Positions 9,972-18,459 of a stretch of DNA of 64,000 bases are shown piece by piece. Position 1 is the stretch's first letter; each line of letters opens with the position of its first letter. A model generated the notes under the pieces. That model saw nothing but the letters and a program-made list of their open reading frames with translations, was not told the DNA's origin and searched no databases. A program made the position numbers and the translations under genes. Source of the DNA: Halobacillus salinarum (GTDB lineage: Bacteria; Bacillota; Bacilli; Bacillales; Halobacillaceae); assembly GCF_022919095.1 (NCBI RefSeq), contig NZ_CP095073.1, positions 3,162,001 through 3,226,000 on the forward strand. The letters run 5' to 3'.

Positions 9972-10100
9972 TTAGTGTTGTTCAACAGGCTTCTCCGGAA
10001 GCACTGATTCTTCCTTGATATCAGGAAGATATTCTCCAAAATCAGGATTAAGCAATGTACAAAATTCGAGTTCAGGCTTTACCTTTACTGGCTCTTTCAT
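9972..10100 (-). CDS. Small acidic protein, 42 residues, unknown
   Basis: Short reading frame upstream of comK on the same strand. It starts ATG at 10100 with a GAGGGG ribosome site 7 bases upstream and runs to TAA at 9972. The product begins MKEPVKVKPELEF, contains NPDFGEYLPDIKEE, ends PEKPVEQH, and has one Cys. Proline- and glutamate-rich composition and in-frame length with a good ribosome site support a real gene; I recognise no family. Only 44 bases separate it from the divergent DUF3939-like gene, and 133 bases lie between it and comK. Confidence 0.6.
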   Translation of the reverse strand: MKEPVKVKPELEFCTLLNPDFGEYLPDIKEESVLPEKPVEQH

Positions 10101-10144
10101 TATTTATCCCCTCACCTAAAAAACTAAGATATAAGGAGGTCTTG

Positions 10145-10606
10145 ATGATGTGGAATCGCAAGAAAAAAAAGCAGGCCAACCAGGCTTTAGAGAAGAAGGA
10201 CCTTTCCATTCACGACGTACGGCAGGCAGTACATGCATATGCTGATGACAAGCCGCAATCCGTACCGCTCAGTGTACTGATTCATGAAGACTTAACTTTG
10301 GACTATGAACTGTTATCCCCTTATCTCCATGCTATTCCTACAAAAATATATTACATGTCTAGGGAAACGTACCAAATTTTTGAGGAGGAAGATTACCAGC
10401 TCGCTAAGGATATGGACGTTGTTCAAGAAGCAGTGGATGAATACATGAAACAAACACAGGAAATTCCAATCATCGAAAGTGACCCTTATAAACGTATTAA
10501 TTATTATAAGCTTGAAAAGCTGAATTTGTTACCATATCGCCCGAACAGAGAATTTTACATGACAAATGAAGAATTTATGATTACGTATAAAAAACCGGAA
10601 AATTAA
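10145..10606 (+). CDS. DUF3939-like hypothetical protein
   Basis: About 153 residues. The N terminus is very basic (MWNRKKKKQANQ), the rest is acidic and Tyr-rich (KIYYMSRETYQIFEEEDYQ, RINYYKLEKLNLLPYRPNREFYM). No signal peptide or membrane span. AAGGAGGT ends 4 bases before ATG 10145 and 7 before ATG 10148, so either may be used; the longer frame from 10055 has no ribosome site. The sequence is reminiscent of the uncharacterised DUF3939 family of Bacillaceae; that assignment is from memory and function is unknown. Confidence 0.7.
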   Translation: MMWNRKKKKQANQALEKKDLSIHDVRQAVHAYADDKPQSVPLSVLIHEDLTLDYELLSPYLHAIPTKIYYMSRETYQIFEEEDYQLAKDMDVVQEAVDEYMKQTQEIPIIESDPYKRINYYKLEKLNLLPYRPNREFYMTNEEFMITYKKPEN

Positions 10607-10611
10607 ACAAA

Positions 10612-10642
10612 AAAATGCCAATGCTCCTAATCGAGCATTGGC
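10612..10642 (-). terminator. Strong hairpin, terminator in minus orientation
   Basis: Ten-pair perfect stem (GCCAATGCTC/GAGCATTGGC, loop CTAATC). On the minus strand it is followed by a T-rich tract; on the plus strand no T run follows. It lies directly after the DUF3939-like stop but points away from it, so it may end read-through from lcfB or an unseen minus-strand RNA. Confidence 0.6.
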
Positions 10643-10977
10643 CAAAGAGACGACTGGTTAACTTTTGAGTGAGGGAATTAATGATATGAAAAAGCTTTTC
10701 GGAAAAGCTCCTTCATACAAATGCACTCATCAGTAATAAAATTACTGACCCTTTTATGATCACCACACCATAAAAGGTAATTTGAAATAAGCATGAATGC
10801 TTATCTAATTCTTATTGTAATATATGCTAGGTCTTCCTTCACCGAAAAGATTTTGCGGAAGACCGCAAGCATTTGCGTCATTGTTAGTTTATGACATACG
10901 AATCTCTTCCGATTCTCAGTTGTGAAGGAAAAACAGCGGCGCAAAAATATTATAGTATAGCATTCTTTACAAATGTT
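10643..10977. other. Hairpin-rich gap with a 16-codon ORF
   Basis: No conventional gene. It holds inverted repeats CAGTAAT/ATTACTG (10731-10747), CCTTTTATG/CATAAAAGG (10750-10777) and GGTCTTCC/GGAAGACC (10830-10864), and a 17-codon frame incl. stop, ATG at 10686 to TAA at 10736 (peptide MKKLFGKAPSYKCTHQ), preceded by a weak GAGGG. It could be a structured RNA or a decayed region. Confidence 0.4.
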
Positions 10978-12519
10978 TCAGGAATGCGGCAGCTTATCCC
11001 GCAAGCTTTTCCGCAAAATTTTGCCAGTCGTATTTTTCGGAAGTTCTTCCATAAATTCGATTTTTGCCGGTACCTTATACTTTACTAAGTGTTCTTTACA
11101 GAAATCGATCAACACTTCCTCGCTAAGCGCTGAATTCGATGTCACGACAAAGCCAACTGCAACCTCTCCTTTTTCAGGATCGGGAGAGCCAACAACCGCT
11201 GCTTCCGAAATGTCGGGATGCTCATAAAGAACCTCCTCTACCTCACGCGGATAAACATTATAGCCGCCAACGAGAATCATATCTTTCTTACGGTCGACAA
11301 TGTAAAAATATCCTTCATCATCCATTCTCGCCATATCTCCTGTGTAAAGCCAATTGTCCCGAATAGAGACAGCAGTCTCCTCCGGCATTTTATAATATCC
11401 CTTCATCACGTTCGGTCCACGAACAATCAATTCCCCGACTTCACCGGCCGGAACTTCCTCGCCTAGTTCATCGACTACTTTATTCTCTACATTAAGAATA
11501 TTTGTTCCGATTGAACCAGGCTTGCGCGGTTTATCCAAGGGATTAAACGCCGTAACCGGCGAAGCTTCTGAAAGTCCATACCCCTCAGAAACTCTAACGT
11601 TGAATTGCTTTTCAAAATGATGAAGCAAAGCTACCGGCATCGAAGAGCCCCCTGAAATACAGAGCCGGATTGTGTTGAAACTTCCCGCCCTATCCTTCCC
11701 TGCTTGCAGGAGATAGTTATACATCGTTGGCACACCGGCAAATACGGTTGCATGAAATTTTTCAACTGCGGAAAAGACAGCTTGTGGAGAGAACTTCGGG
11801 ATAACAAGCACCGTTCCCCCTCTCATCAATGGGGCATTAAGTGCAACGGTTAAACAGAATACGTGGAACATAGGTAAGGCAGCCACCACTTGATCACTGC
11901 TGCTGAATTGTAAATAATCTCCTACATCTGAAGCATTGGAATAAAGATTCTTATGAGTAAGCATCGCTCCCTTAGGCTTACCGGTCGTTCCAGATGTGTA
12001 AAGAATAACAGCCACTTCCTCCTCTTTTAAAACGGGAGGAGAAAATGCCTGTTTCCCTCCCACTTCCAACACCTCTGTAAACGATTTCATTTTATCTCGC
12101 AGCGAAGAAGAAGTCAGATCTACCCCGGTGCTTGAATCCGCAACAAAATAACGCTGAACCTCAAGCATGTGATCCATATGTTCAAATTTTTCCATCAATG
12201 CATCCAAAGTAATTACAGCGCGGACATCTCCATTTTTCAAAATATAATTCATTTCCGCGATCGTGTACGTAGGATTAATAGGAATGACGGTTAACCCCGC
12301 CCTTAAAGCACCATAAAAACCGATCATAAAGACAGGACTGTTTCCACAGACTAACGCAATGTGATCTCCTTTCTCATAGCTGAGCGATTTTAAATAAGAG
12401 GCAAAATGATTCACAGAAGCATTAAACTCTCCATAGCTTACTTTTTGACCTTGAAATATGTAAGCATCTTTGGAAGGGTTCATTTGAGCAACGTTGTCCA
12501 ACTGTTCACTTAAATTCAT
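10978..12519 (-). CDS. lcfB: Long-chain fatty acid-CoA ligase (YhfL/LcfB)
   Basis: 513-residue acyl-CoA synthetase of the adenylate-forming superfamily: activates fatty acids with ATP and CoA for beta-oxidation. Motifs: YTSGTTGKPKG phosphate loop (residues 174-184), GYGLSEASP, WLYTGDMARMDDEGY, GGYNVYPREVE and the C-terminal catalytic lysine in PKNTTGKILRK. Start at 12519 is chosen for a GGGGGAAG site; the 12540 ATG has none and abuts the operator. An 18-base FadR box lies just upstream. Neighbours lplJ and yhfI match B. subtilis yhfL-yhfJ-yhfI. Confidence 0.95.
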   Translation of the reverse strand: MNLSEQLDNVAQMNPSKDAYIFQGQKVSYGEFNASVNHFASYLKSLSYEKGDHIALVCGNSPVFMIGFYGALRAGLTVIPINPTYTIAEMNYILKNGDVRAVITLDALMEKFEHMDHMLEVQRYFVADSSTGVDLTSSSLRDKMKSFTEVLEVGGKQAFSPPVLKEEEVAVILYTSGTTGKPKGAMLTHKNLYSNASDVGDYLQFSSSDQVVAALPMFHVFCLTVALNAPLMRGGTVLVIPKFSPQAVFSAVEKFHATVFAGVPTMYNYLLQAGKDRAGSFNTIRLCISGGSSMPVALLHHFEKQFNVRVSEGYGLSEASPVTAFNPLDKPRKPGSIGTNILNVENKVVDELGEEVPAGEVGELIVRGPNVMKGYYKMPEETAVSIRDNWLYTGDMARMDDEGYFYIVDRKKDMILVGGYNVYPREVEEVLYEHPDISEAAVVGSPDPEKGEVAVGFVVTSNSALSEEVLIDFCKEHLVKYKVPAKIEFMEELPKNTTGKILRKSLRDKLPHS

Positions 12520-12544
12520 CCTTATGCTTCCCCCAAGCATGTAA

Positions 12545-12562
12545 TGAATGAATACTCATTCA
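12545..12562. promoter_or_regulatory. FadR operator before lcfB
   Basis: TGAATGAATACTCATTCA matches the Bacillus FadR (YsiA) consensus TGAATGAMTANTCATTCA, 26 bases before the lcfB start. FadR would repress lcfB until long-chain acyl-CoA accumulates; B. subtilis yhfL is a known FadR target. Confidence 0.85.
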
Positions 12563-12628
12563 TTAGAATTTTAAAAATATTCAATTTAATTATAAATTAC
12601 CCGAAATTATTTGACAAATAAATAGTTA

Positions 12629-12665
12629 AAAATGGTGTCTTTCTCACTTAGAGAAAAACACCATT
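12629..12665 (-). terminator. Terminator after lplJ
   Basis: AATGGTGT (12631-12638) pairs with ACACCATT (12658-12665), with an inner TTCTC/GAGAA stem. A short T run follows on the minus strand. Confidence 0.75.
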
Positions 12666-12673
12666 CGGCTGGA

Positions 12674-13672
12674 TTAATAAACCATTTCAACGAAATCTTC
12701 TTTCGTGATTTTACCTAAATAATGGGGAATGTCTTTTCCTTCAAGGGCGTTCGCAATAGCCTGGCGTTCATATTTGATCCCAATCAGGCTTTGTTCGATA
12801 TCGCCAATATCACCGACGCCAAAAAAGTCCCCATATATTTTCACATTCCTTATATATCCTTTTGTTACATCAAGCCGTACATCATAACTCCCTGCTCCTT
12901 CAATGCGTTTCGTATGCTGGATATTGAATTTAGGTGATTTTCCATAATTCCAATCCCAGTTCTGATATCGATCCTCAGAGATTTTGTGAATTTCTTTCCA
13001 ATCATCCTCAGTCAATCGATATTCAGGAACGTCTTTAACATCTTCTACATTAAAAATGTAGCGTAACAGAAGCTCTTTAAATTCTTTCATTGAAATATTA
13101 TCATCCAAAAATTCAGAAATGTTTGCTACACGGCTCCGGATCGATTTAATTCCTTTAGATCTAATTTTCTCAGTTTTTACATTTAGAGCCGACACTACAT
13201 TTTCGATTTCAGAATCAAGCATTAAGGTCCCGTGGCTGAACATACGGCCTCTAGTCGTAAACTGAGCGTTTCCGGAAATTTTTCTGCCGTCGACCACGAT
13301 ATCATTTCTGCCTGAGAGCTCTGCTTGAACACCTAAACGCCGTAATGCCTGCGTAACTGGTTCCGTGAATTTAGCAAAGTCATGGAAGCTGTCACCATCA
13401 TCCTTCGTAATGAAGCTGAAGCACAAATTCTGTAAGTCGTGGTAAACCGCCCCGCCTCCAGAAAGTCTGCGGACCACGTGAATGCCATGATCCTCCACGT
13501 AGCTTGTATTAATTTCTTCCACCGTATTTTGATTCTTCCCTATAATAATGGAGGGTTCATTAATATAAAAGAGGAGATAAGTTTCATTAATATCCAAGTT
13601 TTTTAAAGCGTATTCTTCTATAGCCAGGTTGATGCTAGGATTGTTTATTCCCTGGTTGTCTATAAATAGCAT
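12674..13672 (-). CDS. lplJ: Lipoate-protein ligase LplJ
   Basis: 332-residue lipoate scavenging ligase: makes lipoyl-AMP from free lipoate and ATP and transfers it to lipoyl domains (GcvH, E2 subunits). Motifs: RRLSGGGAVYHD at residues 68-79 (lipoate/AMP binding), GRKISGNAQ around 129-137 with the catalytic-site lysine, HGTLML just after. The C-terminal accessory domain is present, giving family length. A GAGGAG site lies directly before the ATG. Sits between yhfI and lcfB as in B. subtilis (yhfJ). Confidence 0.94.
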   Translation of the reverse strand: MLFIDNQGINNPSINLAIEEYALKNLDINETYLLFYINEPSIIIGKNQNTVEEINTSYVEDHGIHVVRRLSGGGAVYHDLQNLCFSFITKDDGDSFHDFAKFTEPVTQALRRLGVQAELSGRNDIVVDGRKISGNAQFTTRGRMFSHGTLMLDSEIENVVSALNVKTEKIRSKGIKSIRSRVANISEFLDDNISMKEFKELLLRYIFNVEDVKDVPEYRLTEDDWKEIHKISEDRYQNWDWNYGKSPKFNIQHTKRIEGAGSYDVRLDVTKGYIRNVKIYGDFFGVGDIGDIEQSLIGIKYERQAIANALEGKDIPHYLGKITKEDFVEMVY

Positions 13673-13737
13673 CGCTCCTCATCCTTTCGTAATAGATTAC
13701 CTCCTCTTATTGTAATAAAATTGTCCTAAAGAAACAA

Positions 13738-14478
13738 TTATTGCTCCCTTTTACGCCAGGTCAATCCTTCATCCGCTACTACTATATGTCCTTTAAAGGA
13801 GTCCTCAGCCTCCTGCTTCAGCTTAGTGAGATTTCCAAAATGAGGCAAGTGACTCAAATACAGTGTCTCCACTTGAGCTTCCCTTGCAATGGAGGCAACT
13901 TCCTCACTCGTCATATGGCCGGGCTTACTGCCGTCCATCCCTTTATAAAAGTTCGTATCCGTAATAAGAAGATCCGCTCCTTTGGCGAAGCTCTTCCATT
14001 CTTCAAAGTAACTACTGTCTGCTGTATAAACCACTGTATCCATTCCGTCAGTCAACCTCATTCCAAAACAAGAGACAGGATGCTGCGTCCTTTGAAAGTC
14101 GATCGTAAAAGGCCCCAGCTGTAAGGTCTGCTCTGGATCATAGGCCACTCCCTTCGTGTATTCATGGGTTAATTGCTCAAAGGCTGTCTGATCTTCCTGA
14201 TGTCCATAGATGGGAAGTACATGATTTGTTTCATTTAGCGTATTTTGTACTTTCCAAGAATATTGAAGCACCCCGATGTCTGCAATATGGTCATGATGGT
14301 AATGAGACAAAATAACAGCGTCAATATCCGTTACTCCTATAAATTGCTGTAGTCTGGAAAGCACACCGCTGCCGCAATCGACTAATAGCTTAAATCCGTC
14401 ATGCTCTACTAAGTACCCTGAGGTAGCGCCTCCGGCTGAAGGATACGCTCCCCAGAATCCAATAACAGTCAGTTTCAT
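13738..14478 (-). CDS. yhfI: MBL-fold metallohydrolase, YhfI
   Basis: 246-residue metallo-beta-lactamase-fold hydrolase, RNase Z/phosphodiesterase-like subgroup. The zinc motif SHYHHDH is at residues 58-64; further metal ligands are the His of RTQHPVSCFG, the Asp of YTADSS and the His of SHLPHFGN. Start at 14478 has AAGGAG 8 bases upstream; the GTG at 14487 is less likely. Substrate unknown. Transcribed with lplJ. Confidence 0.85.
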   Translation of the reverse strand: MKLTVIGFWGAYPSAGGATSGYLVEHDGFKLLVDCGSGVLSRLQQFIGVTDIDAVILSHYHHDHIADIGVLQYSWKVQNTLNETNHVLPIYGHQEDQTAFEQLTHEYTKGVAYDPEQTLQLGPFTIDFQRTQHPVSCFGMRLTDGMDTVVYTADSSYFEEWKSFAKGADLLITDTNFYKGMDGSKPGHMTSEEVASIAREAQVETLYLSHLPHFGNLTKLKQEAEDSFKGHIVVADEGLTWRKREQ

Positions 14479-14528
14479 TTGACTCACTCCTTGTAACTAT
14501 TTTACTAATTTTAAATTGTTTTATAACA

Positions 14529-14563
14529 GGTTGTTGATTTCTGCATATTGTTATAATACAATG
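14529..14563 (+). promoter_or_regulatory. Probable SigmaA promoter for yhfH
   Basis: TTGATT, 17-base spacer and TACAAT lie upstream of the small yhfH gene, within 14529-14563. An overlapping TATAAT is also present, so the exact -10 is uncertain. Confidence 0.45.
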
Positions 14564-14596
14564 ACTTTAACAAAATTTAAATGGAGGCGATGAGCA

Positions 14597-14725
14597 ATGA
14601 TGAGTATCCTTGAATTTTTTAGAAACCTTCCTAAAAAGCAGTGTTCAAATTGCGGAAAAACGATTCAGGAACAAGCCGATTGTTACAGTAACCTTTGCGA
14701 AGAATGCGACCATCCTGCCCGCTAA
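14597..14725 (+). CDS. yhfH: YhfH-type zinc-ribbon microprotein
   Basis: 42-residue protein. It opens SILEFFRNLP and carries CSNCGK followed by CEECD, two Cys pairs that could bind one zinc, with a third Cys between them in DCYSNLC. GGAGG lies 9 bases before ATG 14597; ATG 14600 is an alternative. Length and pattern match the YhfH family of Bacillaceae, which lies divergent from yhfI in B. subtilis, as here. Function unknown. Confidence 0.85.
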   Translation: MMSILEFFRNLPKKQCSNCGKTIQEQADCYSNLCEECDHPAR

Positions 14726-14773
14726 TGGTTTATATTCCACAAAACATTCAATATGGAACGTAAAATTTATTGG

Positions 14774-14800
14774 GCAGCTGACTTCAGCTGCTTTTTTTTG
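14774..14800 (+). terminator. Terminator after yhfH
   Basis: GCAGCTG/CAGCTGC stem with ACTT loop followed by eight Ts. Confidence 0.85.
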
Positions 14801-14845
14801 TTTTTTTACTGCATTTATTTGATCCTTGAACGCCCTGTTATACAA

Positions 14846-14870
14846 CAAAAAACCCGCGAGTCTCCGCGGG
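14846..14870 (-). terminator. Terminator of LacI-type gene
   Basis: CCCGCG/CGCGGG stem with a six-base loop, then a T run on the minus strand, directly after the LacI-type stop. Confidence 0.8.
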
Positions 14871-14871
14871 T

Positions 14872-15885
14872 TTACTGAAATGATAAAGTTTTTCGTTTGG
14901 ATGAGTTTCTCACTAATAGATGGTGGTCATACACGTAACGGCTGGGCTGGTACACTTTCTTATGAACAATTTGACTGTATAATACTTCAATTGTCTTTTC
15001 AGCCATCTCACGAACAGGCTGACTAATGGTAGTAATCGAAGGAACCATAAGCAATGAAAGCATTTGATTATCAAATCCAGTGACTGCGATATCTCCTGGG
15101 ATCTTCCACGCAGACTGACCGGCTTCATAAATGATTCCGGCGGCAACTTCATCTGATCCCGTAAAAATTCCGTCAACCTCCGGGAAATTTTCGGTAAGGT
15201 CATAAAAAGCTCTTTGGCCATCCTGTACGTTTTCTGCCCAGTCAATCACCATTTCTGTATGAAAGGTGATGGCTTTTTCCTGAAGCGCTTCGGTAAATCC
15301 AAGTTTTCTTTCAAAAGAAACATGGCTTTCGCGTCCACCTGAAACATAAGCAATTCGACGACAACCTTGCTCAATTAAATGCATTGTGGATTCGTACGCC
15401 GCTAAACGATGATCCATATGAACCATCGACACTTGAGACTCTGCTCGATATTCATTACATAAAACGATAGGACCTGACTGTAAAAAAGGTTCGATCTCTT
15501 CCCATTCGTTTATAACAGAGGTCATCACAACTCCATCGACTTGCTTTGTATGTAACAGCTGTAAATAATCCAGCTCTTTCTGTTTAGAGTCATGAGTTTG
15601 GCAGACAATGACTTGGTAGCCCAGTTCAGATGCCCGTTCCTCCATCGCTTCGATCAAATTTCCATAAAAAGGGTTTGTAACCCTTGGTAGTAAAACAGCT
15701 ATGGTTTCTGTTTTTTGGCTTCTTAGTCTTCTTGCTGAAGAATTAGGGACATATCCCAGCTGCTTCATCGCCTGAATAATCCGCTGCTTCTTCTCCTCTG
15801 TCACATATGGCTGATCGTTTATGACTCTTGAGACTGTGGTCCGTGAAAGCCCTGCCAGCTTTGCTACATCTTCAATAGTAGCCAT
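14872..15885 (-). CDS. LacI/GalR family transcriptional regulator
   Basis: 337-residue sugar-type repressor. N-terminal helix-turn-helix (TIEDVAKLAGLSRTTVSRVI, residues 3-22) and hinge RRLRSQKT, then a periplasmic-binding-protein-like effector domain (VLLPRVTNPFYGNLIEAME, GIFTGSDEVAAGII, ITTISQPVREMAEK). ATG 15885 has GGGGG 8 bases upstream. It stands alone with its own terminator, so its targets are not evident. A palindromic TGAAATCGCTTTCA lies 30 bases upstream and could be its own operator or a CcpA site. B. subtilis DegA is one possible relative; not resolved. Confidence 0.85.
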   Translation of the reverse strand: MATIEDVAKLAGLSRTTVSRVINDQPYVTEEKKQRIIQAMKQLGYVPNSSARRLRSQKTETIAVLLPRVTNPFYGNLIEAMEERASELGYQVIVCQTHDSKQKELDYLQLLHTKQVDGVVMTSVINEWEEIEPFLQSGPIVLCNEYRAESQVSMVHMDHRLAAYESTMHLIEQGCRRIAYVSGGRESHVSFERKLGFTEALQEKAITFHTEMVIDWAENVQDGQRAFYDLTENFPEVDGIFTGSDEVAAGIIYEAGQSAWKIPGDIAVTGFDNQMLSLLMVPSITTISQPVREMAEKTIEVLYSQIVHKKVYQPSRYVYDHHLLVRNSSKRKTLSFQ

Positions 15886-15915
15886 ATCCAATTCCCCCTG
15901 CTGTCAACTTCTTAA

Positions 15916-15929
15916 TGAAATCGCTTTCA
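15916..15929. promoter_or_regulatory. cre-like box before LacI-type gene
   Basis: TGAAATCGCTTTCA fits the CcpA consensus WGWAANCGNTNWCA on both strands. LacI-family operators share this form, so autoregulation is equally possible. Confidence 0.65.
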
Positions 15930-16054
15930 TATTCAAGGATACTAATCATTTTCATGACTTGCAAGCAATTTCTTCCTAACCGGCAGCAGTCAGGGAGAAG
16001 ACTTTTATCCGCATTAGGCGCTTATTTTATTTTTTACGGGTAATAAATCTCACG

Positions 16055-16085
16055 AAAAAAAGCTTGTAGAGATTTTCTACAAGCT
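16055..16085 (-). terminator. Terminator of hemEHY operon
   Basis: Ten-pair perfect stem (AGCTTGTAGA/TCTACAAGCT) followed on the minus strand by seven Ts. Confidence 0.85.
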
Positions 16086-16112
16086 GGAAAACACGCTTCT
16101 TTCGGCTTTATT

Positions 16113-17516
16113 TTATTCGAACAAATAATTAAGCACATGATTAACAGCAGCTTCTCCCTGATCAATGCAATCAGGAAGACCAATGCCTCTGAATCCTCCC
16201 CCGGCTAAATATACACCCGGCAGCTCTGTTCGCATTTTTGCTTCAATCTTATCTAATTGATCTTTATGCCCGATCGTATACTGCGGCATAGCATTTCGCC
16301 ACCGGCTCACTACTGAAAATTCCGGAGCTTTGGTAATGTTCATAGTCTTGTTTAAATCTTTAAGAACGATGTCCTTCAATTCATCATCGGAGAGGTTAAC
16401 CACTTCTTGATCATTGGGTTTGCCTACATAACAACGGAGTAAAACCTTTCCTTCCGGTGTTGAATGCGGCCATTTTTTATGGGTCCATGTACAGGCTGTA
16501 ATCCGGAAATCACTATTTCTTGAAACAACAAAACCTGTCCCATCAATATCTTTGTTAATAGCTGAGGCATCGAAGGCCATGGCTACGTTAGCCACCGATG
16601 TAGCTTCTGATTTACGAAAAGGTTTGAAAAATTCGTATTGAGAAAGCATCCGTTCACAGGCGGTTTGAGGAACAGAAAGAATAACTGCATCTGCTTTTTC
16701 AACCGTGCCATCACTTAAAAGCAAATGGTAGCCTTCTGTTTTTTTTTCAATATGGTCCACCTTCGTATTTTTTCTAACACTTTCCGCACTTAACCCCGCT
16801 TCCAGTCCGTCAACTAATGACTGAAGCCCATTCCGGAAGGTACGGAACATACTGGTCTTCTTGGATTTTGCTGATTTTTTTTGCTGTGGACGTGTCTTTC
16901 TTAAACCTTTGATTAAGCTTCCGTACTCCTGTTCCAGATCATAAAAATTAGGAAAAGTGGACGAAAGGCTTAATTCATCTATATCTCCTGCATAAATGCC
17001 GGAGAGCAAAGGCTCAATTAAATTTTCAACGACTTGATTTCCTAATCTTCTGCGGAAAAAAAGACCAAGAGATTGATCCTCTTCTACTTTTTTAGCAGGC
17101 TTGATAATATCCATGGCAGCCCGCAGTTTCCCTGCAGGTGTGAATAAACGTGAAAAGACAAACGGGCCCACTTTAGTTGGGATTCCCATAAAAGAACCAC
17201 TCGGCATTTTATGGAGCTTACCTTTGACCAGAATATAAGACTGTCCCGTTCCATTCGGTACGAGCTGATCACTTAGCCCTACCTCTTCCGCTAATCTTAC
17301 AGCACTTTTTTTTCGTTCAAGAAAAGAATCCGGGCCTCGCTCAATAATGAACCCTTCTTTTTTCACGGTTTTTATTTTGCCCCCGAGACGATCACCAGCT
17401 TCAATCAGCTCCACATCCAAAGGCAGCTGCTTTTCTCTTGCTTCCTTCTGTAAATAATAGGCTGCAGTAAGGCCGGTGATTCCTCCTCCAACGATAACGA
17501 CACGTTTGTGTTCCAT
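16113..17516 (-). CDS. hemY: Coproporphyrinogen III / protoporphyrinogen oxidase
   Basis: 467-residue FAD oxidase (HemY/CgoX). In Gram-positives it oxidises coproporphyrinogen III to coproporphyrin III. FAD-binding GGGITG at residues 10-15, with GDRLGGKIKT and ERGPDSF after it; the C-terminal FAD contact is VYLAGGGFRGIGLPDCIDQG. A poly-Lys/Ser insert (QQKKSAKSKK) lies near residue 210. Its ATG follows the hemH TAA with no gap, and the ribosome site (GAGGTG) lies inside hemH, so the two are coupled. Confidence 0.95.
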   Translation of the reverse strand: MEHKRVVIVGGGITGLTAAYYLQKEAREKQLPLDVELIEAGDRLGGKIKTVKKEGFIIERGPDSFLERKKSAVRLAEEVGLSDQLVPNGTGQSYILVKGKLHKMPSGSFMGIPTKVGPFVFSRLFTPAGKLRAAMDIIKPAKKVEEDQSLGLFFRRRLGNQVVENLIEPLLSGIYAGDIDELSLSSTFPNFYDLEQEYGSLIKGLRKTRPQQKKSAKSKKTSMFRTFRNGLQSLVDGLEAGLSAESVRKNTKVDHIEKKTEGYHLLLSDGTVEKADAVILSVPQTACERMLSQYEFFKPFRKSEATSVANVAMAFDASAINKDIDGTGFVVSRNSDFRITACTWTHKKWPHSTPEGKVLLRCYVGKPNDQEVVNLSDDELKDIVLKDLNKTMNITKAPEFSVVSRWRNAMPQYTIGHKDQLDKIEAKMRTELPGVYLAGGGFRGIGLPDCIDQGEAAVNHVLNYLFE

Positions 17517-18449
17517 TTACTGCACCTCAGCTTTTTGCAGTACCACTTTGGCTAGGGTTCGAATGAATTTAGGATGGGTATTAGGCATTTCCGGTCTATA
17601 ATAGCCAGCTCCTAACTCCTCACATACCACTCTGCATTCGTAATCATTGTCATACAGAACTTCCAAATGATCCGATACAAAACCTACCGGTGCATAAACG
17701 AATGAGGTATAGCCTTTCTCTTCATACAGCTCTCTTGTCAAGTCCTGTACATCTGGACCCAGCCAAGGATCTGGAGTATTTCCTTCACTTTGCCAGCCAA
17801 TCTCATATTGACTGATCCCGGCAGCCTCAGAGATTAATCTTGCTGTCTCTTTTAATTGCTCGGGATACGGGTCTCCACCTTCAAGAATTTTTTCCGGAAG
17901 GCTGTGTGCAGAAACAACTAAACACGCTTTTTCCTTTTCCTGATCCTCCATCTTCTGATACTCTTCCTGAATTTTTTCTTTCCAATAATCGATAAACCCA
18001 GGTTCGTCATACCAGCTTTCTACAGATTGAATCTTAATTCCATGCTTCTCCGCTTCTTCCTGGGCTCTTCCGTTATAGGACTTTACACTAAACGTGGAAT
18101 AATGAGGTGCAAGCACAATGGAAATTGCCTCTGTTATTCCATCTTCTGCCATTCTATCAACAGCATCTTCTACAAAAGGTTCGATATGTTTCAGCCCCAG
18201 ATATAAGGTGAAATTCACTTCATCCTGCATGTCATTTAAAGTATCCTGCAGTGCTTTGCCCTGGTCTTCCGTGATTTTTGCAAGCGGAGAGATTCCGCCA
18301 ATTGCCTCGTACCGTTCTCGCAAATCCTGAAGCATTTCTTCCGTAGGCTTCCTTCCCCTTCGGATGTGTGTGTAATATCTTTCTAAATCTTCTTCTTTAT
18401 AAGGGGTGCCATAAGCCATAACTAGTAAACCCATTTGTTTTTTCATCAT
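17517..18449 (-). CDS. hemH: Coproporphyrin III ferrochelatase
   Basis: 310 residues, exactly the B. subtilis HemH (CpfC) length. Inserts Fe2+ into coproporphyrin III in the coproporphyrin-dependent haem route. The metal-binding His is in [11 protein letters not shown] (about His182) and the paired Glu in [12 protein letters not shown] (about 263). GAGGTG lies before the tandem ATGs at 18449/18446. Middle gene of hemE-hemH-hemY. Confidence 0.95.
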   Translation of the reverse strand: MMKKQMGLLVMAYGTPYKEEDLERYYTHIRRGRKPTEEMLQDLRERYEAIGGISPLAKITEDQGKALQDTLNDMQDEVNFTLYLGLKHIEPFVEDAVDRMAEDGITEAISIVLAPHYSTFSVKSYNGRAQEEAEKHGIKIQSVESWYDEPGFIDYWKEKIQEEYQKMEDQEKEKACLVVSAHSLPEKILEGGDPYPEQLKETARLISEAAGISQYEIGWQSEGNTPDPWLGPDVQDLTRELYEEKGYTSFVYAPVGFVSDHLEVLYDNDYECRVVCEELGAGYYRPEMPNTHPKFIRTLAKVVLQKAEVQ

Positions 18450-18459
18450 CGTTCACCTC

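Noticed and set aside
14645-14848. 67-codon minus-strand frame over yhfH
   Set aside because: Shadow of yhfH and its terminator; no ribosome site.
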